Assembly (NCBI GenBank): GCA_027186245.1
Contig: CP114490.1
Span: 8,130,501 to 8,194,500 of the forward strand
Direction of reading: 5' to 3'
Origin: Coriaria nepalensis
Taxonomy: Eukaryota > Streptophyta > Magnoliopsida > Cucurbitales > Coriariaceae
DNA: 64,000 nucleotides
Under the pieces are notes generated by a model. That model had not been told where the DNA came from and did not search any database. It saw nothing but the letters and a program-made list of their open reading frames with translations. This document shows, one piece after another, positions 48,646-61,197 of this stretch (position 1 is the first letter of the stretch; the number at the start of each line of letters is the position of its first letter). A program made the translations under genes and the position numbers.

Positions 48646-49318
48646 AACAGTATAGATGAAGATACAAGCACACGCATGTACCCTCTTCGCAGGCATCTTA
48701 TCCGCCCTTAAGTTAGGACGAAAGTTTATTGATAAAAATGTATGATATCAATATATGAAGGGATTTTTCATTGAAGTTGATCCATAAATTATTTATGGAG
48801 TAGGTTTAGGACATATTTTTTTCTTGTCGTAGTTAACATAATATGTATAACTCAACGAAGGACTATACATGTACTTGTTAAGTTGCACGAATTCAAATCT
48901 GTGTAATGTTTGTGATGAGGACATTTAAGACATAATATTTTGTTATGCTCATCAACGTTTGAATCAAACCCCATCCTCGGTATTAGGAGAGATCGAGAAC
49001 ACGTAAAACAAGATGGTATTTTCCAAACGATGCAATCGGAAACCTCATGATCGAGGAGCTCCTTAACCTCCGGTACAATTCTTCCAAAATAATGGTTCTG
49101 AAAGGTTTTAGAATGTTGGATGAAGTTGACAAGTGAAGAGTAGAAGATGATATAATGAAGGAAAGATATTATGAGAGACCGAGAATGTTAGAGAATATGT
49201 TCTATCACGATAAATATTGTGGGAACATTCTCTATATTAGGATAAACTATCCTTTTACTCTCTCTCTTCCTCTTTATCTCTCTAACTTGATTGGTTAGGG
49301 GGTTTTGTCGATCATAAC

Positions 49319-49331
49319 TCTGATACCCTTT
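49319..49331 (-). other. Possible retrotransposon primer-binding site
   Basis: Read on the minus strand, this is GGTATCAGAGTTA, close to the initiator-Met tRNA primer site (TGGTATCAGAGC) of plant LTR retrotransposons. It suggests a decayed minus-strand element here. A similar site occurs near 52,340-52,352. Confidence 0.35.
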
Positions 49332-49964
49332 CCGTATTTTCTACAGTTTGAAGCATATTGGTAGATACACTGTTAAACTTTGTGGGATCAACCAAATTGA
49401 GTATATTCTTGCACCAACATTTTATAATTAATTTATATTGTTACCCAAATATTCGTTCAGCCAAGGGATCCAAACTAAACAGTATGCTCCAAGGTAAGCT
49501 TCGTCTGCATAAGAAAAAGAATGGAGAGGTTGGGATTGTTATTGGCCAACCTTCCTCCGACAATTTTGTCCGTAGGGAATTAGGGTTGAAGAGAATATGT
49601 AAAGTAAAGAGTTTTTAAAGAGTATTGAATTAGGGAAAAACAAATTACTCTCTTCTCCAAGCAAAGTGTCGCTTTTATACGTCTTATGTAAGGGGACAAT
49701 CCTTACTCAACTTTACACGCGTCATGCTTATATAGGGTTATACTATGGTCATATCAGTAATATGCTCCACTACAAATCTTGTTCCACCTCTGTCATATCA
49801 TTGGTATACTTCACCTTCTTTTTTGTCTCTTGTGCTTTGTCATTTTTGTCCTTATTTTCCTTCTTGTGATTGTTATTTGCTCATTATGTTTTGTTCAATT
49901 GGTAAAAGACTAACTCATGTTCAGCTAAACCCTTAAAATGTCCATCTCCTTAATTATCAATTCT

Positions 49965-50283
49965 TGGGATGACCCATCGGCTTAGCCTTAGCTACTCAGC
50001 CATAGCTAATAAGCTCTTCATACCACGTCTCTCCAACATAGAGTTATCATAGTCTTTAGGTTGGCCACTATACTTAACCTCAACTACTCAGTCATAGCTG
50101 ATTAGCTCTTCATAATATGTCTCCCCAACATAGAGTTATGTGACTCCTTATGTTGACCACTCTGCTCAGTCACAGCTATTCAACTTTTTATATTATGTCT
50201 CTCCAACACAAAGTTATTTTACTCCTTACATTGACCACCCTGCTCAACCACAGTTGATCAGCCTAGCTATATTTTACTCCTTA
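49965..50283. repeat. Tandem array, ~90-bp unit, 3-4 copies
   Basis: The phrase 'ctcagYcaYagctRattagctcttca..atRtctccccaacaYa.agttat..gactcctta' repeats about every 85-95 bases from 49,965 to the start of the LTR-like sequence at 50,284. Single relatives occur at about 51,018 and 52,440-52,560, so later insertions and duplication probably split the array. Confidence 0.65.
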
Positions 50284-51790
50284 TGAAATATTAATTAATA
50301 TTAAGATTAGATAAGTCGAATTTAAATTGGTTTGAGAAATTAAATTCAAATTCAAATAAGATATGATATGATTTAAAATAGATAATATTTTATTTTAAAT
50401 TAGATTTGAAAATATTTGACCAAATCAAAGATATCATTAAAGATAATGATATTATTTAAAATAGATAAAATTATATTTTAAATTAGCTTTGACCTTATCA
50501 AAGATATCACTAAGAGATATCTCATGATTATCTTATTATTTAATATTATGATTGAATTATCAATTCAATTAATTTAAAGTGTTTAAATTAAAAATAATAT
50601 TAAATAGAAAAACTAATAGAATCATATAAATACATCATATTCTAATTATTTCATAATGCGAAAAAATTAGAGAGATTTTTTCACAAAAAGAAAAAGAGAG
50701 AAAACCTAGTCATATGTACGTGCTCACACACATCCTAGTGTGTTGAGCATCGACATGGAAGATCGTGGTGTAAGTCTCAGCAATCAATTCACATAAGCTA
50801 AGGTATGAACTCTTCGTATAGATATAAAATTTATATATATATATATATATATAATTTATTGCTAAAAGTTTTTGAAAATTTTTTGTTATATACTGGGACA
50901 AACTATTGCTTCCACTGTGAATTTTAAACCCGTTTTTCAACACTCTTCTGGGTGAGCACCTCGTATGATCAATATAACATGATTTCCTAAAAAAATTGAA
51001 AGCATATGAAAAAATTGACCACCCTACTCAGCCATAGTTGATCAGCCTAGCCATATTTTACTACTTATGAAATATTAATTTAATATTAAGATTAAGTAAG
51101 TTAAATTTAAATTATTTGAGAAATTAAATTAAAATTCGAATATGATATGATATGATTTAAAATAGATAAGATTCTATTTTAAATTAAATTTGAAAATATT
51201 TGAAAAATCAAAGATATCATTAAAGATAATGATATTATTTAAAATAGATAAAATTCTATTTTAAATTAGATTTAACATTTCAAAGATATCACTAAAAGAT
51301 ATCTCGTGATCATCTTATCATTTAATATAATAATTGAATTATCAATTCAATTTATTTAAAGTGTTTAAATTAAAAATAATATTAAATAGAAAACCTAATA
51401 AAATCCTATAAATACATCATATTTTAATTATTTTATAATGCGAAAAAATTAGAGAGGTTTTTTCATAAAAAGAAAAAGAGAAAATCTAGTCATATGTACG
51501 TGTTCACACACATCCTAGTATGTTGAGCATCGACTTGGAAGATCATGGTGTAAGTATCGGCGATCAATTCGCATAGGCTAAGGTATGAACTCTTCGTATA
51601 TATATAAGATTAATTTATATATATATAAAGAATTGCTAAAAGTTTTCGGAAAATTTCTATTATATACTGAGACCAATAATCACTTCCGCTGCGAATTTTA
51701 AACCTATTTTCCAACACTCTTCTAGGTGAGCACCTCGTACGATCAATATATCATGATTCCTGAAAAATTTGGAAGCTTATAGGTTGATAA
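50231..51790. repeat. Tandem duplication, 784-bp unit, carrying LTR-like sequence
   Basis: Two adjacent copies, about 50,231-51,010 and 51,015-51,790, match almost throughout. Each contains a TG...CA block (50,284-50,942 and 51,068-51,716; 659 and 649 bp) with a TATA-like 'tataaatacatcata', followed by the same 'ctcttctRggtgagcacctcgtaYgatcaatat' flank. The flank is duplicated together with the block, so the whole segment was copied after the LTR-like element had inserted. There is no coding capacity. Confidence 0.75.
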
Positions 51791-53857
51791 GTACTGTTAT
51801 AAAAATTGCGCAAGGTGCTGAGTTGAAGACCACATATGTTCTCCATTCTTTGGAGTTGAGGAACTATAGTTCCCTCAAGTGTTGAGTGCTCATCGAGAGC
51901 TTCGTATAGTCACTCTAATGCTGATATGAGGACACCATAGTGCTAATTTGACTAAGACAATTGAGAACCTTACAAACTGCTTAGGCTTAAGGGGAAATGA
52001 TTTAATCTGATTTATTGTCTTGAATGCTTTTATTGCCTCATAGGACCACTCAAGCTGAATCAATGAGGATATATAAGAAATGTTTAAAGATTACCTCATC
52101 ACTAACCCCTTGAGTAAACATTATTACCTCCTTACTCGCTTCAGTTCCCCTCCATCTTTTTTTAACGCTTGGACCACCTTCATCTCATTATTCTTCTACA
52201 CTTGGGCGTGAAAGGTTCTCCTACTCTAGCTCCTATTTGCTCTCTCCTTCAGCACTCCTCATAACTTGTTCCATGACTTATAAAGTGTTCTCCGAACTAT
52301 GTTTTGAGCTCAGCAGATGGACCAATCAATCCAGGGTTGAGCGTCTGATACCATTTAATAGTTGAATCCACCAAGATTATGTGAAAGGCTTGACACGTTA
52401 GTTCGTCACTCATTACGTTTAGGTGCATACAAAATCAGTTCTTGGGATGACCCATCGGCTCAGCCACAGCTGTTCAACTCATCTCCCCAACACAAAGTTA
52501 TCTTATGGGATGACCATTCTGCTCAGTCTCAGCTGCTTAGCCATAGTTGATCAGCCCGATCTATCATCTAGCCTCGACACTAACCTGCCTTTCTTCTTGG
52601 ATTGAGTGTGTCAATGATTTCCCTGGTGAGCTGACTAGCTGAGGGTCTTGATCACCCTTATTCAGATTTAATGAGGGATATTTCTTAATCCAATAATATT
52701 GCATTAATTAATATGAGGTTTAGGGAGATACTCATACATACACATACAGTAATATACTTGCTGAGTTATGTAATGGGTGGTGGGTAAATGAGTCATAAAT
52801 AAATATAGGATTAGTATGACAATGAAATCCACTCTTCCACTCATAAGCTTATAATTAACACATGGCCCAACGTACACTAAAATGTCAAATTAAGATGATA
52901 TATACTATGTATGCCTTTTTTTTTTTTCTTTAGCCAATAATGAAACTTCATTGCGCAACGAATTTGACTTCTATAGTTATATTTTTTCTTATTAATGAAT
53001 TTGACTTTTTTTTTTTTTGCTTTCCTATTCATCATCACTATCTACTTAAGAGAGACTGAATTAACAGTTTGAAAACCATGCTTTTGCAGCTGAGACAGTT
53101 TAATGAATCTCTATTTTAGTTTTTTATTTTTTATTTTTATTTTTATAGGGAAAAATAATCGTTAATTTGTGTTTAAAAGAAAGGACCTATTTCAGAGGTA
53201 GAATAAATGTGGTTGCAAAACAAATCCAATGACAAGACTTGAGAATCTTCAAATTGAAGACAGAGATTCTTTCAAGTTTCCCTATTTCAAGTCGATGTTT
53301 GTAGTATTATAACAGAACTACTGGTTTTCATTCTTGCCTTTGCTCTCATGTAATTCAAGAATCTAATCAATTACATCACCTTGAATGTCAGTACTAGACA
53401 CCAATAAATATGGATTCATTTCCTCCTCGTAATGAAGGAAATGGTTGTAAGTACTTCCCTCTATTTAAGCCAACTATTAGACGGTTTGGAGCGTTTCAAA
53501 AATCCACCTGCCGAAAAAGACACTGACACAAAACGGCAAACTGTAGTTTGCCATCATTTGAAGCTAGATCTACTTACTCTCGTACGTACTATGATTTGGG
53601 CTCGATAATAATACTCTTGAGAAATTCTTGAGAAGACATAGCTTTTCATAAATCGATTGAATCACAAGTGCTTAAGTCTTGCATACCACATCAATTATCA
53701 CGTCAATTTTTATATACAATAACGATTAATCAATTCATGATAAACAGCATCAGTAGCTATTTGGGAACAATGGGGACCAAGAAATAAGATTTTGCAATGT
53801 AAGAGATATCATCGAATGTCAATATTATAGTCATTGGATATTGATTAGAGTTACATT
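51791..53857. other. Spacer with remnants of an LTR retrotransposon
   Basis: A minus-strand GGTATCAGACGC motif near 52,328-52,339 resembles a retrotransposon primer-binding site, and the DNA to its right contains single copies of the ~90-bp repeat. No pol domain is recognisable. The rest shows no supported feature. Confidence 0.4.
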
Positions 53858-53865
53858 TTAATAAC

Positions 53866-54323
53866 CAGTAGCGGATTTAGAAACTTCTTGTTGTTTTGGG
53901 GTAAATTATATTAAAAAATTAGATAAATAATAAGGGTGCCGAAAAAGTAAAAATATATTATTTTTATAATAAATAAATATAATATGCAAAAAATATTGAA
54001 TATAAATATAAATTTATATTTGGTTATAAGTAAGAAAAGAAGAAAAAAAAATAGAATTAAAAAATTAAATATACTATATAATTTAATTATATTATATATA
54101 TCTATTTTAAAAAATATATATTTCCATCTTAATATTTTAAAAAATATTAACTCCATAAATTAAAAATTATATTTTATGATAATTTAAATTTCATTATTTT
54201 TAAATTATATATTTATAAAATTTTATAAAGATAAAATTTTATAAATTTTTTTTTATCAAATTTAATTTTATAAAGATAAAAATTTAAATATTGAAAGTAC
54301 GCCCCGACCTTCATTTGCCCCTG
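53866..54323. mobile_element. hAT-type MITE (458 bp)
   Basis: The left end CAGTAGCGGATTTAG and the reverse complement of the right end CAGGGGCAAATGAAG share the CAG..GC..AT pattern seen in many plant hAT elements. The flanking octamers TTAATAAC (53,858-53,865) and TCAATAAC (54,324-54,331) agree at 7 of 8 positions. The interior is extremely AT-rich and non-coding. Confidence 0.72.
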
Positions 54324-54331
54324 TCAATAAC

Positions 54332-55060
54332 AATGCATGCTAGAGAAGAAACCTAATATTCATATTTTGAAACGAGGAAATGTAATAGAGAAGGATTCGA
54401 ATTCAAATCTAAGAATTGTTTATAATTGTTATTGAGTCTTTAGAACTTCAGTTTTATATACTTAAGAGTATCAAAATGTACACGATTTGTCTAAATGGTA
54501 TCAGTCTAAACTGCAATTTGATTAGTTGATCCCAGAAAATTTTAATTTTTTTGCACACAAAAACTCTCAGTTTTTGGGGTAATTAGAGTGATGAAAGTTG
54601 TTTATCAAAATTTCACACATAAACTAAGGATTAATGACAAAAATAATAAATCAATAAAACATAAGCTTAATATAATATAATATATAATAAAGTATTTATC
54701 ATCTAAAAGTTCATTCATTACTATAGACTAATAGCTTAATTACATTTCTTCTTTCGGACATAATTACAAACAAAAACAAAGACTAATTAATTAATTAACA
54801 AATAACTCACTAATTAGATCGTACGTTATTAGCTTCCTTCACTTACACGTTATCTTTAGGTAGCCCTAGAATCTGCATGCACATATCACCTTCACCCTGT
54901 ACCTTTCGGCTTTATTATCACATTTCTCGGCAGCTCCTCTCTTTTGTTCTATTTCTTTCTTCCAGACCAAGAAAACGTGAAAAAGAAAAACATCTCAGCC
55001 AAGCCAGCCCACGGGCAGGCCCACCACCAATTCACACAGAAGCGCATAGCTAAAACTCGC
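54332..55060. other. 3' flank of the WD40 gene
   Basis: AT-rich spacer that becomes GC-richer near 54,950, where the 3' UTR of the minus-strand WD40 gene is expected. No other gene is seen. Confidence 0.45.
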
Positions 55061-56431
55061 CTACTCCGTCACGCGCCACACCCTCACGGATTTATCCAAG
55101 CTCCCACTATACACTATCCACCCTCGATCTTGATCTCGATCTTCACCATGATTATCATCGCTTAGATCTTCTTCAACGGCCAAACACTTAACAGGTCCTG
55201 TATGACCCGTCAAAAAGGACAAGCAAGTGTGGGACCCATCCTCAACCTCCTTCCTCCACACGCAAATAGTCCTATCCGCCGACCCACTAAACAAAAGCCT
55301 AGGGCCCGCCGTCGCTAAACACAGAACCGCCAGTTTGTGCCCTTTAAGCGTCCCTCCATGACACAAATACTGTTTCTCCCTAACCCAATAATTAACTACC
55401 CCATCCGACGATCCACAATAAATCACACCAGATGGATGGCTCACAGCCAACGCCGTCACCGCGCTCTCCTGCTCCAACAACACCCGAACCAACCCGTGTT
55501 TCGTCGTTTTCCCCAATACCTCCCTCTTCCACATCTTCATCGTCCCATCGGCCGACCCCGTGAATACTAAATTTCCAAACGCCGAAACGACGGCGTTTAC
55601 GGCGTCGTCGTGAGCCGTTATCGACTCAAGGCATTTTAAATCCGCCAACCGCCAAACTTTAATTGTTTTATCCCAAGACGCAGAGTACAACACGCCTTGC
55701 TCTTCGTTCAAGCTCATGCACGAAACGGCATCGTAATGCCTTATCCTAACGACGTTTCGATGCCGTCTCACTTCGACGTAGTTTCTCGGATTCATTGAGC
55801 TCTTAACGAAGTCTTTAAACGTCGGCAAGTTCCCGATACGTCGATGGTTTTTTGGGTTGGTTGAAGAAACTTTCCAGACTCGGATTTTACCGTCTTGATG
55901 GCCGGTAAAAATTCTCCAATCGTTCATCACAATGGCTTTGACCAACCCGCTATTGGATTTGAACCCGGTAAATTCTTTCAAGCTTTTCCAGACCCTAATA
56001 TTTTTACTGTCCGATCCGGTGTATAGTAAATCACCTGCAACCGCTAACGAATAGATATGGCCTTCTTTTCGGACCAACGACCCGATCAGGCCGTTCTGAT
56101 TATTAGTTTTCCATTTTTTGTAATCGATCTCAGCCGTCGAGTCAATCATCGGTGACGGGATTATCCACGGGGATTTTGTGTAGGGAGAGGGGTTGTTCCA
56201 CGGCGACATGCCGTACGGAGAAGCCTCGCCGTTGGATGGCGATGATGTGGTGTAGATGGTAGGGCTCATGGGAGCCGAAGCGGTAGTTGATTGGGGGTAA
56301 TAATCGGAGTAGTCTCGACCGGCATCGTCGTGGTGTGCGGTGGTCGGTACTAGGTTCGGTTCTGATTGTAATAAGAGAGCTCCGAATTTGGTTCGGATCC
56401 GAGGATTGAGGTTTTTCTGGGAAACTACCAT
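55061..56431 (-). CDS. Seven-bladed WD40 repeat protein, JINGUBANG-like
   Basis: An intronless gene of 456 codons. The frame is open further upstream (to 56,611), but that part spans the TATA box at 56,571-56,580, so the ATG at 56,431 ([17 protein letters not shown]) is the likely start. Residues 1-118 are low-complexity and rich in Ser, Pro, Thr and Tyr. Seven WD40 repeats follow at ~120-149, 159-187, 231-260, 272-301, 320-349, 362-392 and 407-453, most ending in (I/V)(R/K/C)VW, a complete propeller. Between blades 2 and 3 is the basic insert '[20 protein letters not shown]', and an acidic Asp/Glu-rich insert lies in blade 7. This arrangement is that of plant JINGUBANG-like proteins; Arabidopsis JGB restrains pollen germination and growth. 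Which paralogue this is cannot be decided. The role is probably as a protein-interaction scaffold. Confidence 0.9.
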   Translation of the reverse strand: MVVSQKNLNPRIRTKFGALLLQSEPNLVPTTAHHDDAGRDYSDYYPQSTTASAPMSPTIYTTSSPSNGEASPYGMSPWNNPSPYTKSPWIIPSPMIDSTAEIDYKKWKTNNQNGLIGSLVRKEGHIYSLAVAGDLLYTGSDSKNIRVWKSLKEFTGFKSNSGLVKAIVMNDWRIFTGHQDGKIRVWKVSSTNPKNHRRIGNLPTFKDFVKSSMNPRNYVEVRRHRNVVRIRHYDAVSCMSLNEEQGVLYSASWDKTIKVWRLADLKCLESITAHDDAVNAVVSAFGNLVFTGSADGTMKMWKREVLGKTTKHGLVRVLLEQESAVTALAVSHPSGVIYCGSSDGVVNYWVREKQYLCHGGTLKGHKLAVLCLATAGPRLLFSGSADRTICVWRKEVEDGSHTCLSFLTGHTGPVKCLAVEEDLSDDNHGEDRDQDRGWIVYSGSLDKSVRVWRVTE

Positions 56432-56570
56432 TATACCACCCTTTTCTTCTCTGCTATAGAAATGAAGGCGGTGAATGTGAAAGAAAGTGAGAAAATCTTC
56501 GAGTTTTAAGAGAGAGATATGTTGTAATGAGAAGAAGAGGAAATAGAGAAGAAAATAGGGGTGGGGGACT

Positions 56571-56580
56571 ATATATAAAT
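56571..56580 (-). promoter_or_regulatory. TATA box of the WD40 gene
   Basis: TTTATATATA on the minus strand, 140 bp upstream of the start codon at 56,431. A CT-rich leader follows at the expected distance for transcription start (near 56,540). It decides against the longer ORF start at 56,611. Confidence 0.65.
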
Positions 56581-57065
56581 TGGAAGATTGGGGGTGATGT
56601 GGGATCGACACGTGCCAAGCGAAGACAGGAAGACGTAAACAACGCGAACCGGGAGTATCGTTTTTTTTTCTGTTTTTTTTAAACTATTTACTTAAAGTCT
56701 TTAGAAAATAATTAAAATATAGCTTTCAATTAAAACAATTAAAAAGACGGTAACACGTAAGGATCGTTATTTGCTTGTCGAACTATAAAATTTTTTAAAT
56801 AATTATAATAAATATTCTTAATTTTTATAATTATTATTAATAAATTACTTAAATTTTTTATTATAATTAATTCATAATATTAAAATTAAAAATTAAAAGT
56901 CGAGAATAAAAAAATAATAAATTTTAATATCTTAAATTATTTAATACAAAATCAAAGTATTCTATATAATTAAATATTAAAATAAAATATTTATTACATT
57001 TATAAAAATTTAAAATATTCATTATAATTATTTCAAAAAATTAATTATAATTTTCTTATTTACTT

Positions 57066-57145
57066 TTGACTTTTCAACAAGTCGTTTTGACTTCCGCGTT
57101 TCCATTTAAAACTTAAAAGGGAAGATTACAATTCAGTTTTTTGAC
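57066..57145 (-). promoter_or_regulatory. Cluster of three W-box-like TTGAC sites upstream of the WD40 gene
   Basis: TTGACT occurs at 57,066, 57,087 and 57,141, within 80 bases and about 500-600 bp upstream of the predicted transcription start. W-boxes (TTGACC/T) bind WRKY factors and often act in clusters. Function is inferred only. Confidence 0.35.
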
Positions 57146-57746
57146 TTTTGAGCAGACGAAGCGTCTCGCTGCGGTCTTTGTTTACAAATGGTAAACGCGG
57201 TACGGCATCGTTTTTTTGCTGCATAATGCAAATAAGTTTCATGCATGAAATACTTGTAAGTCCAAGAATTTCTCAGGTGTTTAATTTTTATAGATTAATT
57301 AACGGGTTGTACTAATTCGTGGGTGCTAATTATTTTTCACGGGAAATTAACCAAATTATAGAAATTAAATAAATGAAAAAAAAAAAAGAGTAGCTTAATT
57401 ATTTTGTAAAACTTCTTACATCATGTGAAGTTACATTATTACATCACTACTACGTATGTACATGTATATATACAAGTTTGATAGTTTGAATCAAATGAAT
57501 GATTGGGTTCGAAAATCTGGAATCGTGGCATGGGTATGTGTTCTAACTTCAGCTAGTTAGGTACGTATGTAGTAGCTTAGGGCACACACGGCACACCTCA
57601 AACAGGTTCGTCTTTAATTTTTCCATGTGGAATAGGAGTAAGTACAAGACAAGGTACATAGCTAGCCTACCTTGCTAATTGAAGGCATGCGTAGTCGTGC
57701 TGTTAGCCTTTTATGTCATCGTCTAGCTTCGTTCCTTAATTGAATT
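57146..57746. other. Spacer
   Basis: No supported gene between the distal WD40 promoter and the hAT element. Confidence 0.45.
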
Positions 57747-58368
57747 ATAATTATTCGAGGTATTCAAACGGTCATCCGATCCAATCTCTTCAAGATTTTT
57801 TATTATTTAAAGTCGAGTCGGGTTGATCTCGAAAAAAAAAAAGAGTTAGGTTGAGTTGAGATTGTTTTCAAAATATAAGTTTGCGCCCAGTTTGAAAATT
57901 TTGTTGGGTTTATCTCGGGTCTATTCTGGTTTAAAATGAGTCGGGTTCTATCAGGTTTAAAATAAGCCCGGTTCTTTTTAAATAAAATATCCATAATAAA
58001 TTATTATTAAAATAAGAGAGATTATTTGAGATTGTGAGTTCTAAAAATAATCCAATTAAGAAGAGCTCCAAAAAATAATTCAAACAAAATTATCAAATTG
58101 TATCATCAAAGTTTAGAATCAAATAACTAATAGTATCTCAAATTATCAAATAACTAAGAGTCTAAGAGTATCTCATATAAAGAATAAACTTTTGGTCAAA
58201 TAAAGACTTTATTGCATATTATTAAAAAATGGGTCCGTCAAAAAAACCTCCCGGCTTTAAATAAGAAAAAACGGACCTTACGATAAAGCCATAAACAAAA
58301 TAATAATAAGAATAATAATTTGTTAATACATTATAATATATTATCTATCATCTATTTATTAATAGTAG

Positions 58369-58436
58369 TTGGTCATTGGTGAACCACAGAATTGGTCATT
58401 GGTGAACCACAGAATTAGTCATTGGTGAACCACATA
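58369..58436. repeat. Three tandem copies of a 23-bp repeat
   Basis: TTGGTCATTGGTGAACCACA-type units begin at 58,369, 58,392 and 58,415. They lie in the 3' non-coding part of the hAT element, just after its transposase end. Confidence 0.85.
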
Positions 58437-58517
58437 ACTGATTCTCGCTGCAAAATGATCTTCATCTAAGAACATATTCTGAAAACATTGAGTCAAGTCT
58501 TTATTATGAGTTGTATG

Positions 58518-60523
58518 TTAACCTTGATGAAATACATGCTCCCAATCTCTTATGCGTAATAATGCTTCAACTAATTCTAGCTTTAACAAAGTCCTTTTTT
58601 CTTCAATAACTCTCCTACCTATGTTGAATACTGATTCGGAAGAAACTGTTGAGACATGAATTGTTAAGACATCTCGTGCAAGTTGTGCTAGTATAGGAAA
58701 TCGTGTAGAGCTTTTCTTCCACCAATCCAAAAGGTATAAGGATTCTAAATCATTTGCACAAAAATCAAAAAATGAAAAATCGATTTCAATGTATTTCTGA
58801 AGTTCCATCCTAGTGAAACTGGAACTGCAACTGCTAACAAAATTCAAACTCTTCCTCTTGTGTTGAATCTCTTGTTCTCGTGTCTGTTACCACAAGTATT
58901 TGTATTTACTATCATAAAGACCAAACATTTCATATAATTTGTTAGTAGCGTTAGTAATAGTGGAAGAATAATCAACACTTATATGTTGACTCATAAATGT
59001 AAGAGTATTTGTTAAACTCTATAACTTAACCATATGATCTAATATAAAAGCAAAAGTATATAAAAGAGAAATTTCCTTCCAATATTTTTAAAATTTTGAA
59101 ATCATTTTCTAAACAACTGGTTTAAACACTTCATCATTCTCATAAATCTGAAACAAGTTAGTAATTTCAACAAGTGAATGCAAAACAAGAGAAGATGTAG
59201 GATAACAAACACATGAAAGTCGAACAGTAGAATCATAAAATATTTTTAAAAAATATTTAAATTTTTCAGATGTATCCCAATCAAAACTATTCAACATAAC
59301 AAGAGGATCGCAAGAATTAAAAAAACCACTAACCATTTCTTTATGTGAGAGGGCATTTTTCAACATCAAATATGCGAAATTTCACCTTACTGGCATATCA
59401 GTTCCAAACATGTGAAGCTTCATATAGAATGCCCTACAATATCTTTTAAACTTAGCTATCCTAGAATTCGAACTAGTAATCCAAGATAATACCGCACAAA
59501 TTTTATCAATAGAATAGATTACCTATTATTCTTTCATACCTAATTTTATATTGAGGTTTATGATATGACACACGCAACGTTGATGTAAGAAGACTCTACC
59601 ATTATATTAGCTAAGTTGTGATTTAAATAAAGAGACATTCCTTGTGTTTGCCGCAGCATTATACAAAGTTATGGATATTATATGGCTTTTGATATCAAAA
59701 CTTCCATTATTAAATCATAGTTATTTTCACAAGTATGTGCTTTATTTATAAATTTAAATCCTATTAATTTTTTATTTAAAATCTATTCTAAATCTAAGTA
59801 ATGAATATTAATACATAAATAGTCCTCTTTAGAACATGCATTCCAAATATCAGAAATTAAGGCAAAATTTAGATTTAAATCACCACATTCTAATTTTAAT
59901 TCATCGCGTTTTTTTTTTTTCTGAAATATGCAAATATATCAGATCTAGTAGTATTTCTACTATAGATTGTGGGGTATGTGCTCTTCTAATGAGCTCTTCA
60001 TAATACACTGTCACCAAAATTAATAGGTAAATCAATAGCAGCAAAAGTCTAATTAGAGATTCTATAGCAGCCATTAGATTATAAGTCCACGTACTAACTA
60101 TACCATCAGTGTTAAAATTTAGTTAAGTTTGATTCATACCTACACCAGCTTTAGCCATGCATTTGTCTTTGTGGCATTTCAAGTGATTAGTTCCATCATT
60201 TAGACTTGCAACCAAAATACTTTTGTAATACTTGCATATTGCACCATCAATGTTCACACATTTCTTATTTTTGTATGGAACTATGTCGAATATATCCTAA
60301 ATTCTGGATGTTCGTTTATTATGTCTCTTTATGGACATTGTACTTGCGACAATAGCAACATTAGTATTAGATGAATATGATGGAAGTGGTAGACCTGGAC
60401 CACCTGATAGTATATTAGATTATGTTGGAACTGATGGTATTGCGGTGAATTTGAATTGATTTCGACATAAAAAATTTTCTCATACTCATTGAGAGAGTTA
60501 AAATCATATTGATGATGATCCAT
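58518..60523 (-). pseudogene. hAT transposase, broken into several frames
   Basis: The C-terminal piece (58,518-58,847) has the hAT dimerisation domain in order: 'LDWWKKSSTRFPILAQLARD', 'HVSTVSSESVFNIGRRVI', 'LVEALLRIRDWE', closely following the family pattern (L.WW......P.L...A.D.L.I..ST..SE..FS.G.R). A middle piece (59,109-59,369) has 'KMVSGFFNSCD'-like and 'YPTSSLVLHSLVEI' segments typical of the region before the catalytic end. The N-terminal piece (60,329-60,523) starts with a His/Asn/Tyr-rich region, with a degenerate BED-type zinc-finger zone just after it (about 60,150-60,260). Stops and frameshifts separate the pieces, so no active transposase is made. Confidence 0.85.
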
Positions 60524-61197
60524 TTCTTATAAAGAATAAGAGTAAATGATTAATTATAAAAACTATAAATAATAAAAATTTAAGTAAAAAAGTAAAGCAT
60601 TAAACATTAAGTATAATAATAAATAATAAACAATAACAATAAGTTTAATTACCTTGAACTTTTATTTAATTTATCGAAAATAGAAGATTAGAGATGGAGA
60701 TTAAGAAATAAGGATAAGAGATTAAGATTAATGATAAGAAAATTAGGGATTATGGAATAATGAAGATTAATTATAATTTAGAGTATTAGAAGATTAGATA
60801 AGAGACTAAAAGAGAGAGCGAGTGTGTGAGAAAATGTGAGGAAAAAGTATAGTTAAAAAGTAGATATTTAAGGAAAACTTCGGGTGGAGGAGAATTTAAA
60901 AATTATTATGTGATAGAGTAAAATAAAAGAAAAAAAAATTATTATCCCACTTTCAAATTTGAAAGCCCTATCATCATTGCATGTGCGGTTAACATTTCAG
61001 CCTGCCGCACATGCACCTACACCGCAAGCTAGGTAGCCCGCGGTGTAGGCAGTGTGCTGAACAAGGCCCAACCAGGCTCATCCAAGCTTATTTATCCAAG
61101 TCAGGACTAGTATCTGAGTTGGGCTCAGGTCGAATTTTTCCCCGGACTACGTACAAGGCTAAAAAACTCTACCCATTTTGACACTTCTAATAATTGC

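Larger units (their letters stand above)
57755..61189 (-). mobile_element. Decayed hAT transposon (3.4 kb)
   Basis: The left end TCGAGGTATTCAAACGG and the reverse complement of the right end TAGAAGTGTCAAAATGG agree at 11 of 17 positions, mostly with transition differences. The flanking octamers ATAATTAT (57,747-57,754) and ATAATTGC (61,190-61,197) agree at 6 of 8, as expected for an old hAT insertion. Both ends have sub-terminal CGGGTT / GGGCTC-type motifs. Broken transposase frames lie inside on the minus strand. Confidence 0.8.

Noticed and set aside
50284..51716. Two LTRs of one retrotransposon
   Set aside because: Only ~125 bp separate them, with no internal domain, and the flank is duplicated too; a tandem duplication explains it better.
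56432..56611. 60-residue N-terminal extension of the WD40 protein
   Set aside because: It spans the TATA box and leader, is hydrophobic and unlike the family, and the next ATG fits better.
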